Of a DNA stretch of 64,000 nt, positions 42,231 through 51,670 are shown one piece after another. Made by a program: the position numbers and the translations under genes. Position 1 is the first letter of the stretch. The number at the start of each line of letters is the position of its first letter. The stretch covers positions 79,920-143,919 of the forward strand of contig DGTD01000100.1 of NCBI GenBank assembly GCA_002396385.1. The letters run 5' to 3'. Under the pieces are notes generated by a model. That model saw only the letters and a program-made list of their open reading frames with translations, had not been told where the DNA came from and made no database searches. The DNA is from Bacteroidales bacterium UBA4345 (GTDB taxonomy: Bacteria > Bacteroidota > Bacteroidia > Bacteroidales > Paludibacteraceae).

Positions 42231-42680
42231 ATGAAAGATTTGAAAGAAATGGTTATTGGTATAGCCAACGACCATGCCGGAACAGAGCTCAAGTTTTACT
42301 TAATGGAGCAATTAAAGCCACTATTTAAAGAAATAAAGAATTTTGGCACCGACACAAACGACAGCTGCGACTATCCCGACTTTGCCCACCCGCTTGGCGA
42401 AGCAGTTGAAAAGGGAGAATGCGAAATGGGCATTGCCATCTGCGGAACCGCCAACGGCATCAGCATCACCTTGAACAAGCACCAGGGCGTACGTGCCGGT
42501 CTTAGCTGGCGTCCGGAAATAGCCCGTTTGGCCCGTGCCCACAACAATGCGAACATTGTATCGCTGCCTGCGCGCTTCCTTTCTAACGAAGAGGCGCTTG
42601 ACATTGTGAAAGCATTCTTCTCGACCGATTTCGAAGGCGGCCGCCATGTGAGACGCGTTGAAAAAATTGCGGTCAAGTAA
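42231..42680 (+). CDS. rpiB: Ribose 5-phosphate isomerase B
   Basis: RpiB interconverts ribose 5-phosphate and ribulose 5-phosphate in the pentose phosphate pathway. The 149-residue protein has IGIANDHAGTELK (start of the family), DTNDSCDYPDFAHPLGEAVE, the active-site loop ICGTANGISITLNKHQGVRAGL (quoted as blocks CGTANG and NKHQGVRAG) and HNNANIVSLPARFL. An in-frame ATG at 42249 could shorten the N-terminus. It has its own promoter and a strong downstream terminator. Confidence 0.95.
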   Translation: MKDLKEMVIGIANDHAGTELKFYLMEQLKPLFKEIKNFGTDTNDSCDYPDFAHPLGEAVEKGECEMGIAICGTANGISITLNKHQGVRAGLSWRPEIARLARAHNNANIVSLPARFLSNEEALDIVKAFFSTDFEGGRHVRRVEKIAVK

Positions 42681-42790
42681 AAATTGGCGAACGGAGAAAA
42701 AAGGGGAAGTACGACTCCTTTCATAATTTGTTCTTCACGGGAGGCAATCTTCCTATATCATATCAACAATCTTTAAAAAGACACAAAAAA

Positions 42791-42811
42791 GGCATACCAG
42801 ACCGGTATGCC
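42791..42811. terminator. Bidirectional terminator between rpiB and the phosphohexomutase gene
   Basis: GGCATACC at 42791-42798 pairs with GGTATGCC at 42804-42811, loop AGACC. It has A6 on the left and T5 on the right, so it works for both convergent genes. Confidence 0.92.
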
Positions 42812-42841
42812 TTTTTCTATATAGCTATAACTATTTCTGAA

Positions 42842-44584
42842 TTAGAGGCCGAGAGAAACCTTGAAGGCTTCGATTTTAGCAGTAGCGGCAGCCATTGCCT
42901 TATCGTAGTCTTCTACAGACTTCATTTCACCAAGCACTTCAATATAGAACTTGATCTTAGGTTCTGTTCCAGAAGGACGGATAGATACCTTAGAGCCATC
43001 TTCGGTAAAGTATTGAAGCACATTTGAAGTGGTCGGCATCTCCAATTTTTCAACCTTGCCGTCGGCAGAAGTAGCGGTAAGGTTAGCATAGTCCTTAACC
43101 AACACCACCTTAGAGCCGCCAAGATCCTTCGGAGCGTTCTTACGGTAATTCTCCATCATGGCCTTGATTTCCTCAGCACCACTCTTACCCTTCTTAACGA
43201 CAGAAATACCCTTATTGAGAGAGAAACCGAATTCAGCATAAATCTTGCAAAGCAAGTCATACATGCTCATACCGTTGTCTTTGGCCCATGCAGCCACCTC
43301 AGCCAACATTGAGCAAGTAGAAACAGCATCCTTGTCACGTACAAAGTCTTGTGGCAAATAACCATAAGACTCTTCACCACCGCCAATATACTGTGCCTTG
43401 CCTTCCAACTTCTTAATGATATCGGCAATCCACTTGAAACCAGTGTAAACATCATAGCATGGTGTATTGTACTTATCGGCAATAGTCTTAATCAGTTCGG
43501 TAGTCACAATAGTCTTAACCACGAACTCCTTACCTTTAAGTTTGCCAAGTTCCTTCCAGCGGCGGAGCAAGTAGTAAGTGAGAATCATGCCCATCTGGTT
43601 ACCGTTAACAAGCATCCACTCACCCTTCGCATTCTTAATGGCAGAACCCACACGGTCGGCATCTGGGTCAGAAGCCATAACGAGGTCAGCGTCAACCTCT
43701 TTGGCCTTTTCTATAGCCATATTCATGGCAGCCTGTTCTTCAGGGTTAGGAGACACCACAGTAGGGAAATCGCCACTTATAACATTCTGTTCGTCAACAG
43801 ATATAATGTTCTTGAAACCGAATTGCTTGAGAGTGTCAGGAATCAACATAATACCCGTGCCATGAATTGGCGTGTAGACAATCTTCATGTCAGCATTCTT
43901 CTTGATAGCCTCAGGCGACAAAGAAAGTCCACAAATCAGTTTCTTGTACTTTTCGTCGATTTCCTTACCGATAATTTCAATCAGTTCTTTGTTACCCTGG
44001 AACTTCACGTCGTCGATAGACTTAATGGCCAAAACCTCGTCGATAACGGCAGTGTCGTGAGGTGCTACAAACTGAGCGCCATCGTTCCAATATGCCTTAT
44101 AGCCATTGTATTCCTTAGGATTGTGGCTGGCAGTAATATTCACACCACTCTGGCAACCCAACTCACGGATAGCGAAAGAAACTTCAGGAGTAGGACGGAG
44201 AGCGTCGAAAAGATAAACCTTGATGCCATTGGCAGAAAGGACATCGGCAGTAGTTTCAGCGAAGAAACGGCTGTTGTTACGGCAGTCGTGGCCAACAACA
44301 ACCTTAATTTGCTGACCTGGGAACTGCTTTTTCAGGTAGTTTGCCAAGCCCTGTGTAGCAGAGCCAACAGTATAACGGTTCATACGGTTAGTACCCACAC
44401 CCATAATGCCACGAAGACCACCTGTACCGAATTCCAAATCACGGTAAAAAGCCTCAATGAGATCAGTTTTGTCGGGATTTTCAAGCAACTTCTTGACACC
44501 TTCCTTTGTTTCGGCATCGTAGTTGCCATTCAACCACACATTTGCCTTAGCTGTAACTTCTTGAATTAAAGCAGCGTTGTCCAT
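42842..44584 (-). CDS. Phospho-sugar mutase (phosphoglucomutase/phosphomannomutase family)
   Basis: The 580-residue alpha-D-phosphohexomutase has FGTGGLRGIMGVGTNRMN, the phosphoserine loop TASHNPKEYNGYKAYW, the metal-binding DPDADRVGSAI, GGGEESYGYLPQDFVRDKD (sugar binding) and the C-terminal phosphate loop IRPSGTEPKIKFYI. It interconverts hexose 1- and 6-phosphates; whether glucose or mannose is preferred cannot be told. The PgcA-like length of about 580 suggests phosphoglucomutase. It has a consensus promoter at 44629-44660. Confidence 0.93.
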   Translation of the reverse strand: MDNAALIQEVTAKANVWLNGNYDAETKEGVKKLLENPDKTDLIEAFYRDLEFGTGGLRGIMGVGTNRMNRYTVGSATQGLANYLKKQFPGQQIKVVVGHDCRNNSRFFAETTADVLSANGIKVYLFDALRPTPEVSFAIRELGCQSGVNITASHNPKEYNGYKAYWNDGAQFVAPHDTAVIDEVLAIKSIDDVKFQGNKELIEIIGKEIDEKYKKLICGLSLSPEAIKKNADMKIVYTPIHGTGIMLIPDTLKQFGFKNIISVDEQNVISGDFPTVVSPNPEEQAAMNMAIEKAKEVDADLVMASDPDADRVGSAIKNAKGEWMLVNGNQMGMILTYYLLRRWKELGKLKGKEFVVKTIVTTELIKTIADKYNTPCYDVYTGFKWIADIIKKLEGKAQYIGGGEESYGYLPQDFVRDKDAVSTCSMLAEVAAWAKDNGMSMYDLLCKIYAEFGFSLNKGISVVKKGKSGAEEIKAMMENYRKNAPKDLGGSKVVLVKDYANLTATSADGKVEKLEMPTTSNVLQYFTEDGSKVSIRPSGTEPKIKFYIEVLGEMKSVEDYDKAMAAATAKIEAFKVSLGL

Positions 44585-44628
44585 AAATATAAAATTTAGT
44601 GATTTCTATAATCTGTTTTTTATTTTCA

Positions 44629-44660
44629 CAAAGATAGATTTTTTACAAAAAACACCCAAA
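44629..44660 (-). promoter_or_regulatory. Promoter TTTG-N20-TATCTTTG for the phosphohexomutase
   Basis: On minus, TTTG at 44660-44657 precedes TATCTTTG at 44636-44629 by 20 bases. Predicted start near 44622, 38 bases before the ATG at 44584. Confidence 0.7.
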
Positions 44661-44717
44661 AAAGAGTCAACAAAAAGCCAATCAATGCGTAGAAACAACC
44701 AACTTAAAATATAGCAA

Positions 44718-45110
44718 TCAGTAAAAGCAAGGAACCGATTGGAAGGCGTTGGTCATATGCCGATAAGAGACAAGTTTATGCTGGCAGGGTCCTAAGACAA
44801 CGGCCACCACATCGAATCTGACCGTAAAACTCTGGTAACAGCCATATTGCGAGAAGAAGGCTTTAGCCGCACTACACAGGTTTTTTATTTTCTCGGGCGA
44901 TACATATTCTTCGGGAGCGCCAAAAGCACACGACGTGCGCGTCTTCACTTCAACAAAGACAATCTGTTCTTCTGTTTGGGCTATAACATCCACTTCCTGC
45001 CTGCCATGCTCGGGACGCCAATTAAGGTGTAAGATAGTATACCCTTCAGCCGTCAGCATACCTGCCGCTACTTTCTCGCCCCACGAGCCTATTTCGTTAT
45101 GAACCGCCAT
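44718..45110 (-). CDS. yraN: YraN family (UPF0102) putative endonuclease
   Basis: The 130-residue protein has the UPF0102 pattern: GSWGEKVAAGMLTAEGYTIL, then the PD-(D/E)XK-like site EVDVIAQTEEQIVFVEVKTRT (Asp and E-x-K visible), and SFTVRFDVVAV. The family resembles Holliday-junction resolvases but no activity is established. The last 10 residues extend slightly beyond the fold. It overlaps the DoxX-thioredoxin stop by 1 base (the TAA shares a T with the ATG). Confidence 0.88.
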   Translation of the reverse strand: MAVHNEIGSWGEKVAAGMLTAEGYTILHLNWRPEHGRQEVDVIAQTEEQIVFVEVKTRTSCAFGAPEEYVSPEKIKNLCSAAKAFFSQYGCYQSFTVRFDVVAVVLGPCQHKLVSYRHMTNAFQSVPCFY

Positions 45111-46039
45111 TATTGTCCGTTAAGGTCAAGAAGCACACTTTCGTCAAGGGTTCTGTATGTGAAGCTGCGTTTCAGCATTCCCTTTTCAAAAAGCAAAAAG
45201 ACAGGCACAGTAGCAACCATACGGCCGAAGTCTTCCGGCATAAGCATCGAATAGTGGTAATTGTCGTTTAAGCCCGTCTGTTCTTCAAAGACCCTCCGTC
45301 CGTGCTCATCGCCATGGTAAAGCACATAAATTTTCGACTCCGGAACATTGTACTTACGCACCATAAGTTGTAGTTTCTTTGCCGAGAGCCGGCAAACACG
45401 GCACCCAGTGCTGAACATACACACAAGGACTTTGTTTTGCTCCGCATACATCGACTGGAAAGTAGTATCGCTCTTGATATATTTTTCCACATATCCCGGT
45501 CTGACAGTCGCTTGCTTCGTGGGGGCAAGCCCATCGGGAGGAGACACTATAAACATAGCCACCAAAGCAACGAATGAAATTGCAGGCACAAACTTTTCTG
45601 CATAAGGGACAGTGTAAGCAGCACCACGGCCAGAAAAGAAAAGCAAAACGGCCAGACAGAAATTTTTCAGCAACGACGGTATAGGCGGCAAGTCGAAATG
45701 GCTACCCATACAATGACAACTGCCATCGTATCCGACAGCAATCAGGTAAACCAAGAACAACGAAAACAAAAAAATAACCGCATAAGCCACCCTATCTACC
45801 CATTTACGGTAGACGTTGGTAACCAATGCAAGGCCTAAAGCGAACTCAAGGCCAACAAGCAAGCGGGCAATGTAGAAGCAGACCGTCAGCGGGAACCAGC
45901 CTAAACTATAAATATATAGTTCAAAAGAGTCGATATCAATCTTAAAGGAGTCGACGGATATAAACTTGAGTAAAGCCGAAGCTATAAACACAAAACCCAC
46001 TACTACCCTAGCGGCAGTAAACAGAAAGCCCGAGTTCAT
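45110..46039 (-). CDS. DoxX-like membrane domain fused to a thioredoxin-like domain
   Basis: The 309-residue protein has four membrane helices in residues 1-150 (start ARVVVGFVFIASALLKFISV, resembling DoxX/MauE) and a fifth (FVPAISFVALVAMFIV). A thioredoxin-like domain follows (MFSTGCRVCRLSAKKLQLM, a C-x2-C pair near residues 212-215; then DFGRMVATVPVFLLFEKG with the cis-Pro region). Such fusions occur in Bacteroidota and suggest moving electrons from the membrane to periplasmic thiols; the redox role is inference. A Cys-rich lipoprotein gene lies 11 bases upstream. Confidence 0.85.
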   Translation of the reverse strand: MNSGFLFTAARVVVGFVFIASALLKFISVDSFKIDIDSFELYIYSLGWFPLTVCFYIARLLVGLEFALGLALVTNVYRKWVDRVAYAVIFLFSLFLVYLIAVGYDGSCHCMGSHFDLPPIPSLLKNFCLAVLLFFSGRGAAYTVPYAEKFVPAISFVALVAMFIVSPPDGLAPTKQATVRPGYVEKYIKSDTTFQSMYAEQNKVLVCMFSTGCRVCRLSAKKLQLMVRKYNVPESKIYVLYHGDEHGRRVFEEQTGLNDNYHYSMLMPEDFGRMVATVPVFLLFEKGMLKRSFTYRTLDESVLLDLNGQ

Positions 46040-46050
46040 TGCCCGAAAGA

Positions 46051-46239
46051 TTAATCAGCAGGGTAACAACGCAGTTTACTTGTAGACAAGTCGCCACACT
46101 CCTGGTCATCGACAGAAACAACAGATTGTTCACCACTATTGTTGTCAACACAGTTGCAACGATCGTTATCTTTCTCGCAAGAAGAGAAAGCCAATGAGGC
46201 ACTAACAACACCTAAAATAAAAATGAACTTCTTAAACAT
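46051..46239 (-). CDS. Small Cys-rich lipoprotein
   Basis: The 62-residue product has a type II signal (KKFIFILGVVSASLAFSSC, lipobox FSSC) and a short mature part with four more Cys (RCNC, QEC, LRC). It lies just before the DoxX-thioredoxin fusion gene, so the Cys residues could be substrates of that redox protein (inference). No known family. Start ATG gives a normal signal-peptide length. Confidence 0.75.
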   Translation of the reverse strand: MFKKFIFILGVVSASLAFSSCEKDNDRCNCVDNNSGEQSVVSVDDQECGDLSTSKLRCYPAD

Positions 46240-46246
46240 AACAAAG

Positions 46247-46265
46247 GGGGGACTGTCAATCCCCC
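46247..46265 (-). other. G/C-run hairpin upstream of the Cys-rich lipoprotein
   Basis: GGGGGA at 46247-46252 pairs with TCCCCC at 46260-46265, loop of 7, just upstream of the ATG at 46239. There is no T-tract on minus beyond TTTG. Likely an intercistronic mRNA element. Confidence 0.45.
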
Positions 46266-46286
46266 ATTTAAAAATTTATAAATAAT

Positions 46287-46874
46287 TTATAATTGTCCGT
46301 TTTCAACCAAATTGATAACTGCCTCGATCACCTCCTCCTCTTTCGCGTTGTAGTTGGCTTTCAAGTCAGCGCCCAACATTTTGGCAAAACCCTGCCAAAA
46401 GGCAGCTCTAAAACCACCACGATAAGCCTTGATAAGTTCATAAGAAGACTGTCCGCACTGCCGGTCAACCAACTTGATAAGGATTTTACCCTGTTTAAGC
46501 GTCAGTTTCTTCAATGCAGGTTTGAACTTGTTGACCAGATCGTCTTCGTGAGCCTTCATATAAGCCTTACGCTGGGCCTCAGTCATACCCTTAGTGGCAT
46601 TGTCGATAGCCTGAACCTCGGCAGCAATCTGCTTAGCATATGGAAGCGTCTTCTTCACGTCCCTCACCGTTTTCCAGAAGAACTTTCGAGTTTTCTCGTC
46701 GTAAGTGTTAACCGGATTCGGATAAACGAACTGAATAGGCAGCAATTCGAACGGAATGGTGTCGCCATGGTCAATAACCGCCAGCACATCGTATCCGGTT
46801 GCAGAATCACCCGCACGGACAGAAGAAACAGCAGCAGAGAAAGCTATAAGTAAAACCGCAAGAAATTGACGCAT
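46287..46874 (-). CDS. DUF4294 protein (secreted)
   Basis: The 195-residue protein has a signal peptide (QFLAVLLIAFSAAVSSVRA) and the DUF4294 core: ydvlavidhGDTIPFELLPIQFVYP (here GDTIPFELLP), RKFFWKTVRDVKKTLPYAKQ, AYMKAHEDDLVNKFKP, RQCGQSSYELIKAYRGGFRA. It is periplasmic. DUF4294 is conserved in Bacteroidota and its function is unknown. It lies 25 bases after the 950-residue T9SS cargo gene. Confidence 0.9.
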   Translation of the reverse strand: MRQFLAVLLIAFSAAVSSVRAGDSATGYDVLAVIDHGDTIPFELLPIQFVYPNPVNTYDEKTRKFFWKTVRDVKKTLPYAKQIAAEVQAIDNATKGMTEAQRKAYMKAHEDDLVNKFKPALKKLTLKQGKILIKLVDRQCGQSSYELIKAYRGGFRAAFWQGFAKMLGADLKANYNAKEEEVIEAVINLVENGQL

Positions 46875-46899
46875 AGAATTAACACCTAAAATAAACCGA

Positions 46900-49752
46900 T
46901 TAGCGCAAAAGGGTGAAATGACCTACATACTGGACATCGTTCTCTTCGATATCGATGACATACCAGTAGTCGGTAGAAGGCAGCAGGTTGCCGTTATACT
47001 CGCCCTTAAAGCCGTCCTCATTGTTGTAGTCGTGCATTTCAAACACTTGTTTTCCGAACCTGTCGTAAATTCTGACAAGCTGGTGCGGATAAGACTCAAT
47101 GCCCACAATCTGCCAAGTATCGTTAATGCCATCGCCATTAGGCGAGAAGAATGGGTCAGGGAAGATAGGGGTTGGCAACATTTCGAACGAAGCCTCAGCC
47201 ACACAACCATTATTATCGTGCAAACGGAGCACGTGTTCTCCCCTTGTGATATTTTCAATTGTGCTTTCGTCGGCAAGCTCAACAAAAGAGCTTGTAGTAC
47301 CACTCACGCCCGCCTTGTTAGTAGAAACAATCTCAAACTTGTATTCAGGCGTGCCACCGAAGTAATTGATCTTCAGCTGGCGTTCCTTAACCAAGACCGT
47401 ATCAATAACAAGTGTAGGGTTCGGATTAACAGTAATAGTAATAGTATCAGTAGCATGACAGCCAACCGAGTTTTTCGCATGTGCGACATAATCGGTAGTC
47501 TCTTCCGGAGAAACGATAGGCCTCAACGGGTTACGGCTTGTCAGTTCTGGTTCCCAAGTCAAAGGCACATTAGAAGGAACAAGGTCGACAATAAGCGTAG
47601 CAGAAGAACCGGTACAAACGCTAGTTCTGTTAAACTCGGCACGGAGTTTCAACTGTATGTCCAAAACCTTGATATGCCATGTAACAATGGAATCACACCC
47701 ATTAGCCGACTCATAACGGAAGTCGAAATCGTAATCTCCAGCTGCGCTCCAAACCTTTCCAAAGAGGATTTGGTCACGACAGATCAGAGTATCGTAGGCG
47801 GTATGGATAAGCGGATGAATAACTACATGCACCTTAGTAATAGAGTCACAACCGGTAACCAAGCTTTTAGAAGTCTCCTCTAAATCAAGCACCAAGTCTT
47901 TCTTAGTTGTATTCTTGTACGATTTACCGTCGAAAGTAAAGGCATCTTTGTCCTCTCCGAAATCGCTTTGACAAATTTCGACATCAGGGAGCGTAGCTTC
48001 AGAGCGTGCAATCACATTCAAGTTCATAACCACCACCGAGTCGCATCCATACTTAGACTGCAACTTAATAGGGCCTACGTTATAAACGCCACCCTCGTTG
48101 TAGACTTTGCCGTCGAGACTGCACTTCTCACCTTCACAGATAGTCTCCTCTAAAGCCAAATCGTAAACAGGATGAACAATAATCTGGTCGACCGTATGTT
48201 CACAATCGCTAATGGTAATGGTATCTTTAAACTCGCCTACAGAAGTGTAGAGGTCACCGCTTAAAGACGTTTTACCCTGGCACACGTGTTCAGGCGTGTT
48301 AAGTTCGTATTTACCATTAGTCACCTCAAGAGTGAGGGAGATTGTAATAGAATCACAGGTCGAGCCACCGTAGCTGATACGTTTGGTAGGCACCACAACC
48401 TTGTCAAGAGTAAAGGTACCCGTCTGTGTATATTTCTTTCCAGAGTTAACTGGATATTCCTGTCCGGCACAAATGCTGGTAGGTTCACCGATAGAATCGC
48501 GAACAAAAACCACCTCGGTAGAAACCTCAAAGTTGTTAGGAGTAGTTACCTCTTTCCCATTATTAGCCTTAGTAAAGGTGGTTCCGTCAATAACAATCGA
48601 CTCGCTTTCGCACAAAAGAATCTTCAGTTTGTTCTTTGTTTCATTAATCTGGTATACATCGCGGACACAACAAACCGACTCTTCGGTAATATTATTGATA
48701 TTCTGGGAAGAAGCGATCGTCAGTCTGTAATAACCATTACCGGTACCATCGGTATTGTCTTTATTGAAAGAAGCGATATCGTAATCGAAAGTATTGTTTT
48801 CCTTATAGGTACCAGATGCGACCTTTACCCAGTCGGTGATACCATTATCAGGGGAATACTCCCAGAAATAAGCCACATCGTTCATATCAGAGAAGAACGA
48901 CGTATTAGACAGAGAAGCCTGTATTTTAGCCGGTTCCTTGTATAAGAACTCTGTGCTGGTAAAAGATATAGAAGGTTGGGCGAGATAGATGGCGATATCG
49001 TCCAAAGCAATATCGTAACCGGCAGCAGTTGCACCGGGTTCGCCACTCAACATCGGATAAATTCTGAACTTGATAGTGCTCAGGTCGGCATTATCAGGGA
49101 TAGAGAACACACCCGAAACCTCTTGCCAGTTAAGGGAACCTTCAGCCGTAACGCCACCAGGCTCCATCTGGAACTGCTCCAACTGCCACAACTGCTCGTT
49201 GTTTCCGTCGTAAATACCCAAAGTAATGAAATTTACGCCGGCACTGCTACTGTTGTGGGGTTCCATATCGGCCACAAAAGCCTGGAACTTGAACTGCACG
49301 CCAGAGCAGAGGCTGCTTGTCAACTGTTTTTCATATATAAAGTCAGTCGGATAATTACGGCACATAGAAACCCCCGGAGCACAAGACTGAGGGCAGTTCA
49401 GCATAAGGAAGTATCCCTTGTTCACATCGCTTGGGTAAGTATGGTCGCCGGCCTCAGAAATCCATCCAGCGCCATTTCCTACAGGTGCGTATTTTGCAAT
49501 GGTATATTTTGTAGACTTACTCACTTGAGGGCTGAAATCGATAGTAGAACTACCCTCGTAGTTCATAAGAGCGCTTCCACGATAAGCATCGGCAGAACTT
49601 GAATTTCCACCAAAATCCAAGAAATATATACGTCTCCAAGATTGTCCCTCTGGCAAATCACTTTGCGCAGCAGCCTCACTAAAGGCGCCAACGGTAAGTC
49701 CCAGTGGCAACAAAACTTTTCCAATTTTCGAAATATAGCTCATAACTTTCAT
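46900..49752 (-). CDS. Large secreted protein with T9SS type B (gliding-type) C-terminal domain
   Basis: The 950-residue protein has a signal peptide (residues 10-30), an N-terminal region of about 240 residues (GGNSSSADAYRG; YDIALDDIAIYLAQPS) that looks like a carbohydrate-binding jellyroll, an Ig-like segment, and about five repeats of a Cys-rich unit ending in GCDSIV or similar (e.g. TICEGEKCSLDGKVYNEGG, KYGCDSVV). It ends with a type B CTD: PFFSPNGDGINDTW, VRIYDRFGKQVFEM, GKGEYNGNLLPSTDYWYVID (as blocks) and GHFTLLR. It is probably surface-displayed via T9SS with PorSS modification. Confidence 0.85.
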   Translation of the reverse strand: MKVMSYISKIGKVLLPLGLTVGAFSEAAAQSDLPEGQSWRRIYFLDFGGNSSSADAYRGSALMNYEGSSTIDFSPQVSKSTKYTIAKYAPVGNGAGWISEAGDHTYPSDVNKGYFLMLNCPQSCAPGVSMCRNYPTDFIYEKQLTSSLCSGVQFKFQAFVADMEPHNSSSAGVNFITLGIYDGNNEQLWQLEQFQMEPGGVTAEGSLNWQEVSGVFSIPDNADLSTIKFRIYPMLSGEPGATAAGYDIALDDIAIYLAQPSISFTSTEFLYKEPAKIQASLSNTSFFSDMNDVAYFWEYSPDNGITDWVKVASGTYKENNTFDYDIASFNKDNTDGTGNGYYRLTIASSQNINNITEESVCCVRDVYQINETKNKLKILLCESESIVIDGTTFTKANNGKEVTTPNNFEVSTEVVFVRDSIGEPTSICAGQEYPVNSGKKYTQTGTFTLDKVVVPTKRISYGGSTCDSITISLTLEVTNGKYELNTPEHVCQGKTSLSGDLYTSVGEFKDTITISDCEHTVDQIIVHPVYDLALEETICEGEKCSLDGKVYNEGGVYNVGPIKLQSKYGCDSVVVMNLNVIARSEATLPDVEICQSDFGEDKDAFTFDGKSYKNTTKKDLVLDLEETSKSLVTGCDSITKVHVVIHPLIHTAYDTLICRDQILFGKVWSAAGDYDFDFRYESANGCDSIVTWHIKVLDIQLKLRAEFNRTSVCTGSSATLIVDLVPSNVPLTWEPELTSRNPLRPIVSPEETTDYVAHAKNSVGCHATDTITITVNPNPTLVIDTVLVKERQLKINYFGGTPEYKFEIVSTNKAGVSGTTSSFVELADESTIENITRGEHVLRLHDNNGCVAEASFEMLPTPIFPDPFFSPNGDGINDTWQIVGIESYPHQLVRIYDRFGKQVFEMHDYNNEDGFKGEYNGNLLPSTDYWYVIDIEENDVQYVGHFTLLR

Positions 49753-50060
49753 TTTATCAAGTAGTTTGCACCAACAGTAAAATTCAACAAGTTAGTGACA
49801 AGATTTTGTTCTAGGTTCGAAAAACGAACAATTTAACAATGCCCTATATACTAATCTTCTGTCGAATAAAAATATACTATAAACACCTTACCGAAGTAAA
49901 GCATTGCAAATATTGAAAAACTTGGGCAAAATTCAAAACTTGGCGGCATAAAAAATTATCAACAAGCGCAGAAAAAACGTCACCAAGAAGAACTATGAGC
50001 AAAAAACGTGTTACACAGCATAAAACACGGACATCCACGCAATAAACATCCCTACAAAAA
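49753..50060. other. Intergenic DNA between the POT gene end and the T9SS cargo start
   Basis: About 308 AT-rich bases containing the T9SS cargo promoter region. The closest -7-like match on minus is TACTGTTG near 49770 (one mismatch). A hairpin GTTCG-AAAAA-CGAAC lies at 49815-49829. No ORF or RNA gene was seen. Confidence 0.45.
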
Positions 50061-51608
50061 TTATTCCTCCATCATCTTATTAAGTTTCCGGCAAAGGACG
50101 AACAGCAACAAAGAGGCCAGTAACGTGAACGACACAAACAACATGAAATAGTCGTGCGTATTGGCAATATGGTAGCCAAAGAAATCTGTTTCAAGAATCT
50201 GCCCTGTTTGTTCGTCTCGGGAAGGATAGAGAGCCGAAAGTGTTCCACACAACTTCTGCGCAGCGGCGGAACTCATCAGCCAGACGCCCATCAGCAGCGA
50301 CACAAAACGCGCGGGAGACAGTTTAGCGACCATCGACAGTCCGATGGGCGACAGGCACAGTTCGCCTACGGTATAGATGAAGTAGAAGAACAGCACCCAC
50401 AACATACTCACGCCCGTCCCAGGCTCAAGATCAATTGACGCATAGGCTAAAATGGCGAAACTTACCGACAGCAACAAAATGCCGGCAGCCTGTTTCTGAC
50501 AAATGGAAAAACGTACACCCAACGATTCAAGTTTAGTCCACAGTACAGACATTAACGGAGCCAACAGCACGATGTAGATGGGATTTAACGACTGGAAAAA
50601 GCTGGTTGGCACCACGCTATCGCCCACCCGGCGGTCGACCACCTCATCGGTGAACAAAGTAATGGAAGCTCCGGCTTGTTCGTATGCCGCCCAAAAGAAG
50701 ATAACGAAGAAAGCAAGGATGTAGATGACCAATATGCGACGCCGTTCAACCGGTGTCAGCGACGGGTCGGTCACAATAAACACCGGAATAACCACACACG
50801 CCGAAAAAATGAGCGAACCAATAGCGTCTTGATCCAGCGCCGAGAAAAACAACAAAAACAAGACGGCAAAAGCGGCTAACATAGCAGCAGGCTTAACCAA
50901 CGGGGTCCCTTTTCCGTTCGGAGCATCAAGCAGTTTTTGCACGTGTTCATCATGCGAAGTGTTTTTAGGAATCCGAACCGGAGCAAGTCCAATGGCCGAG
51001 CCTTCGGCAGTGACCAGATAGCGATTACTGAACGCCAGAAAGATACCGACCCCGACCAACATGCCCGCGCACGCAGCCAGGAACCCCCAACGAAAGTCTT
51101 CAACAGCCCCCGTGTCGCCCAAACTGCCGCAGACCAAAGGCGAGAAAAAGGCGCCCACATTTATACCCATATAGAATATCGTGTAGGCGGAATCGACTCG
51201 CGGGTCTTTTTCCGGATAAAGCTGTCCGACCATGGTTGAAATGTTCGGTTTGAAGAATCCATTTCCCAGACACAGGAAGAAAAGTCCTCCATAAAGGAAA
51301 TGGAGGCAATTTGGAGAACCAAGACACGATGCGCTGACGAAGAGCAGGAAGTGCCCCACCGCCATCAGCACTCCACCCACAACAATAGAACGGCGGTTGC
51401 CCCAATAACGGTCTGAAATGTACCCGCCGAGCAGCGGCATAAGATACACCATACCTGTAAAACTCCCGTACAGGTTCGAAGCATCGGCTTTCGTAAAAAG
51501 GACAGCCTTGACCAAGAACAAAATAAAAAGCGCGCGCATGCCATAGTAGGAGAAACGTTCCCACATCTCGGTCATGAACAAGAGGTACAAACCTTTAGGA
51601 TGAGACAT
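50061..51608 (-). CDS. Proton-dependent oligopeptide transporter (POT/PTR2 family)
   Basis: The 515-residue inner-membrane symporter has about 12-14 helices. Landmarks are the ExxER proton motif in TEMWERFSYYGMRALF, GGYISDRYWGNRR (loop 2-3), FYMGINVGAFFSPLVCG (PTR2 signature), and ELCLSPIGLSMVAKLSPAR near the C-terminus. It imports di- and tripeptides with H+. Length is as usual. It lies 62 bases downstream of the DUF3108 gene and may be part of that transcript. Confidence 0.95.
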   Translation of the reverse strand: MSHPKGLYLLFMTEMWERFSYYGMRALFILFLVKAVLFTKADASNLYGSFTGMVYLMPLLGGYISDRYWGNRRSIVVGGVLMAVGHFLLFVSASCLGSPNCLHFLYGGLFFLCLGNGFFKPNISTMVGQLYPEKDPRVDSAYTIFYMGINVGAFFSPLVCGSLGDTGAVEDFRWGFLAACAGMLVGVGIFLAFSNRYLVTAEGSAIGLAPVRIPKNTSHDEHVQKLLDAPNGKGTPLVKPAAMLAAFAVLFLLFFSALDQDAIGSLIFSACVVIPVFIVTDPSLTPVERRRILVIYILAFFVIFFWAAYEQAGASITLFTDEVVDRRVGDSVVPTSFFQSLNPIYIVLLAPLMSVLWTKLESLGVRFSICQKQAAGILLLSVSFAILAYASIDLEPGTGVSMLWVLFFYFIYTVGELCLSPIGLSMVAKLSPARFVSLLMGVWLMSSAAAQKLCGTLSALYPSRDEQTGQILETDFFGYHIANTHDYFMLFVSFTLLASLLLFVLCRKLNKMMEE

Positions 51609-51670
51609 CGTCGTAACAGTGTTTTCGGTAAATAAGTTTTATTGTGTCCGTCGAGGGTCACGAGGAATAA

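Noticed and set aside
43349-44569. Plus-strand frame of 406 codons opposite the phosphohexomutase gene
   Set aside because: Mirror of a well-conserved enzyme gene; no motif or promoter supports it.
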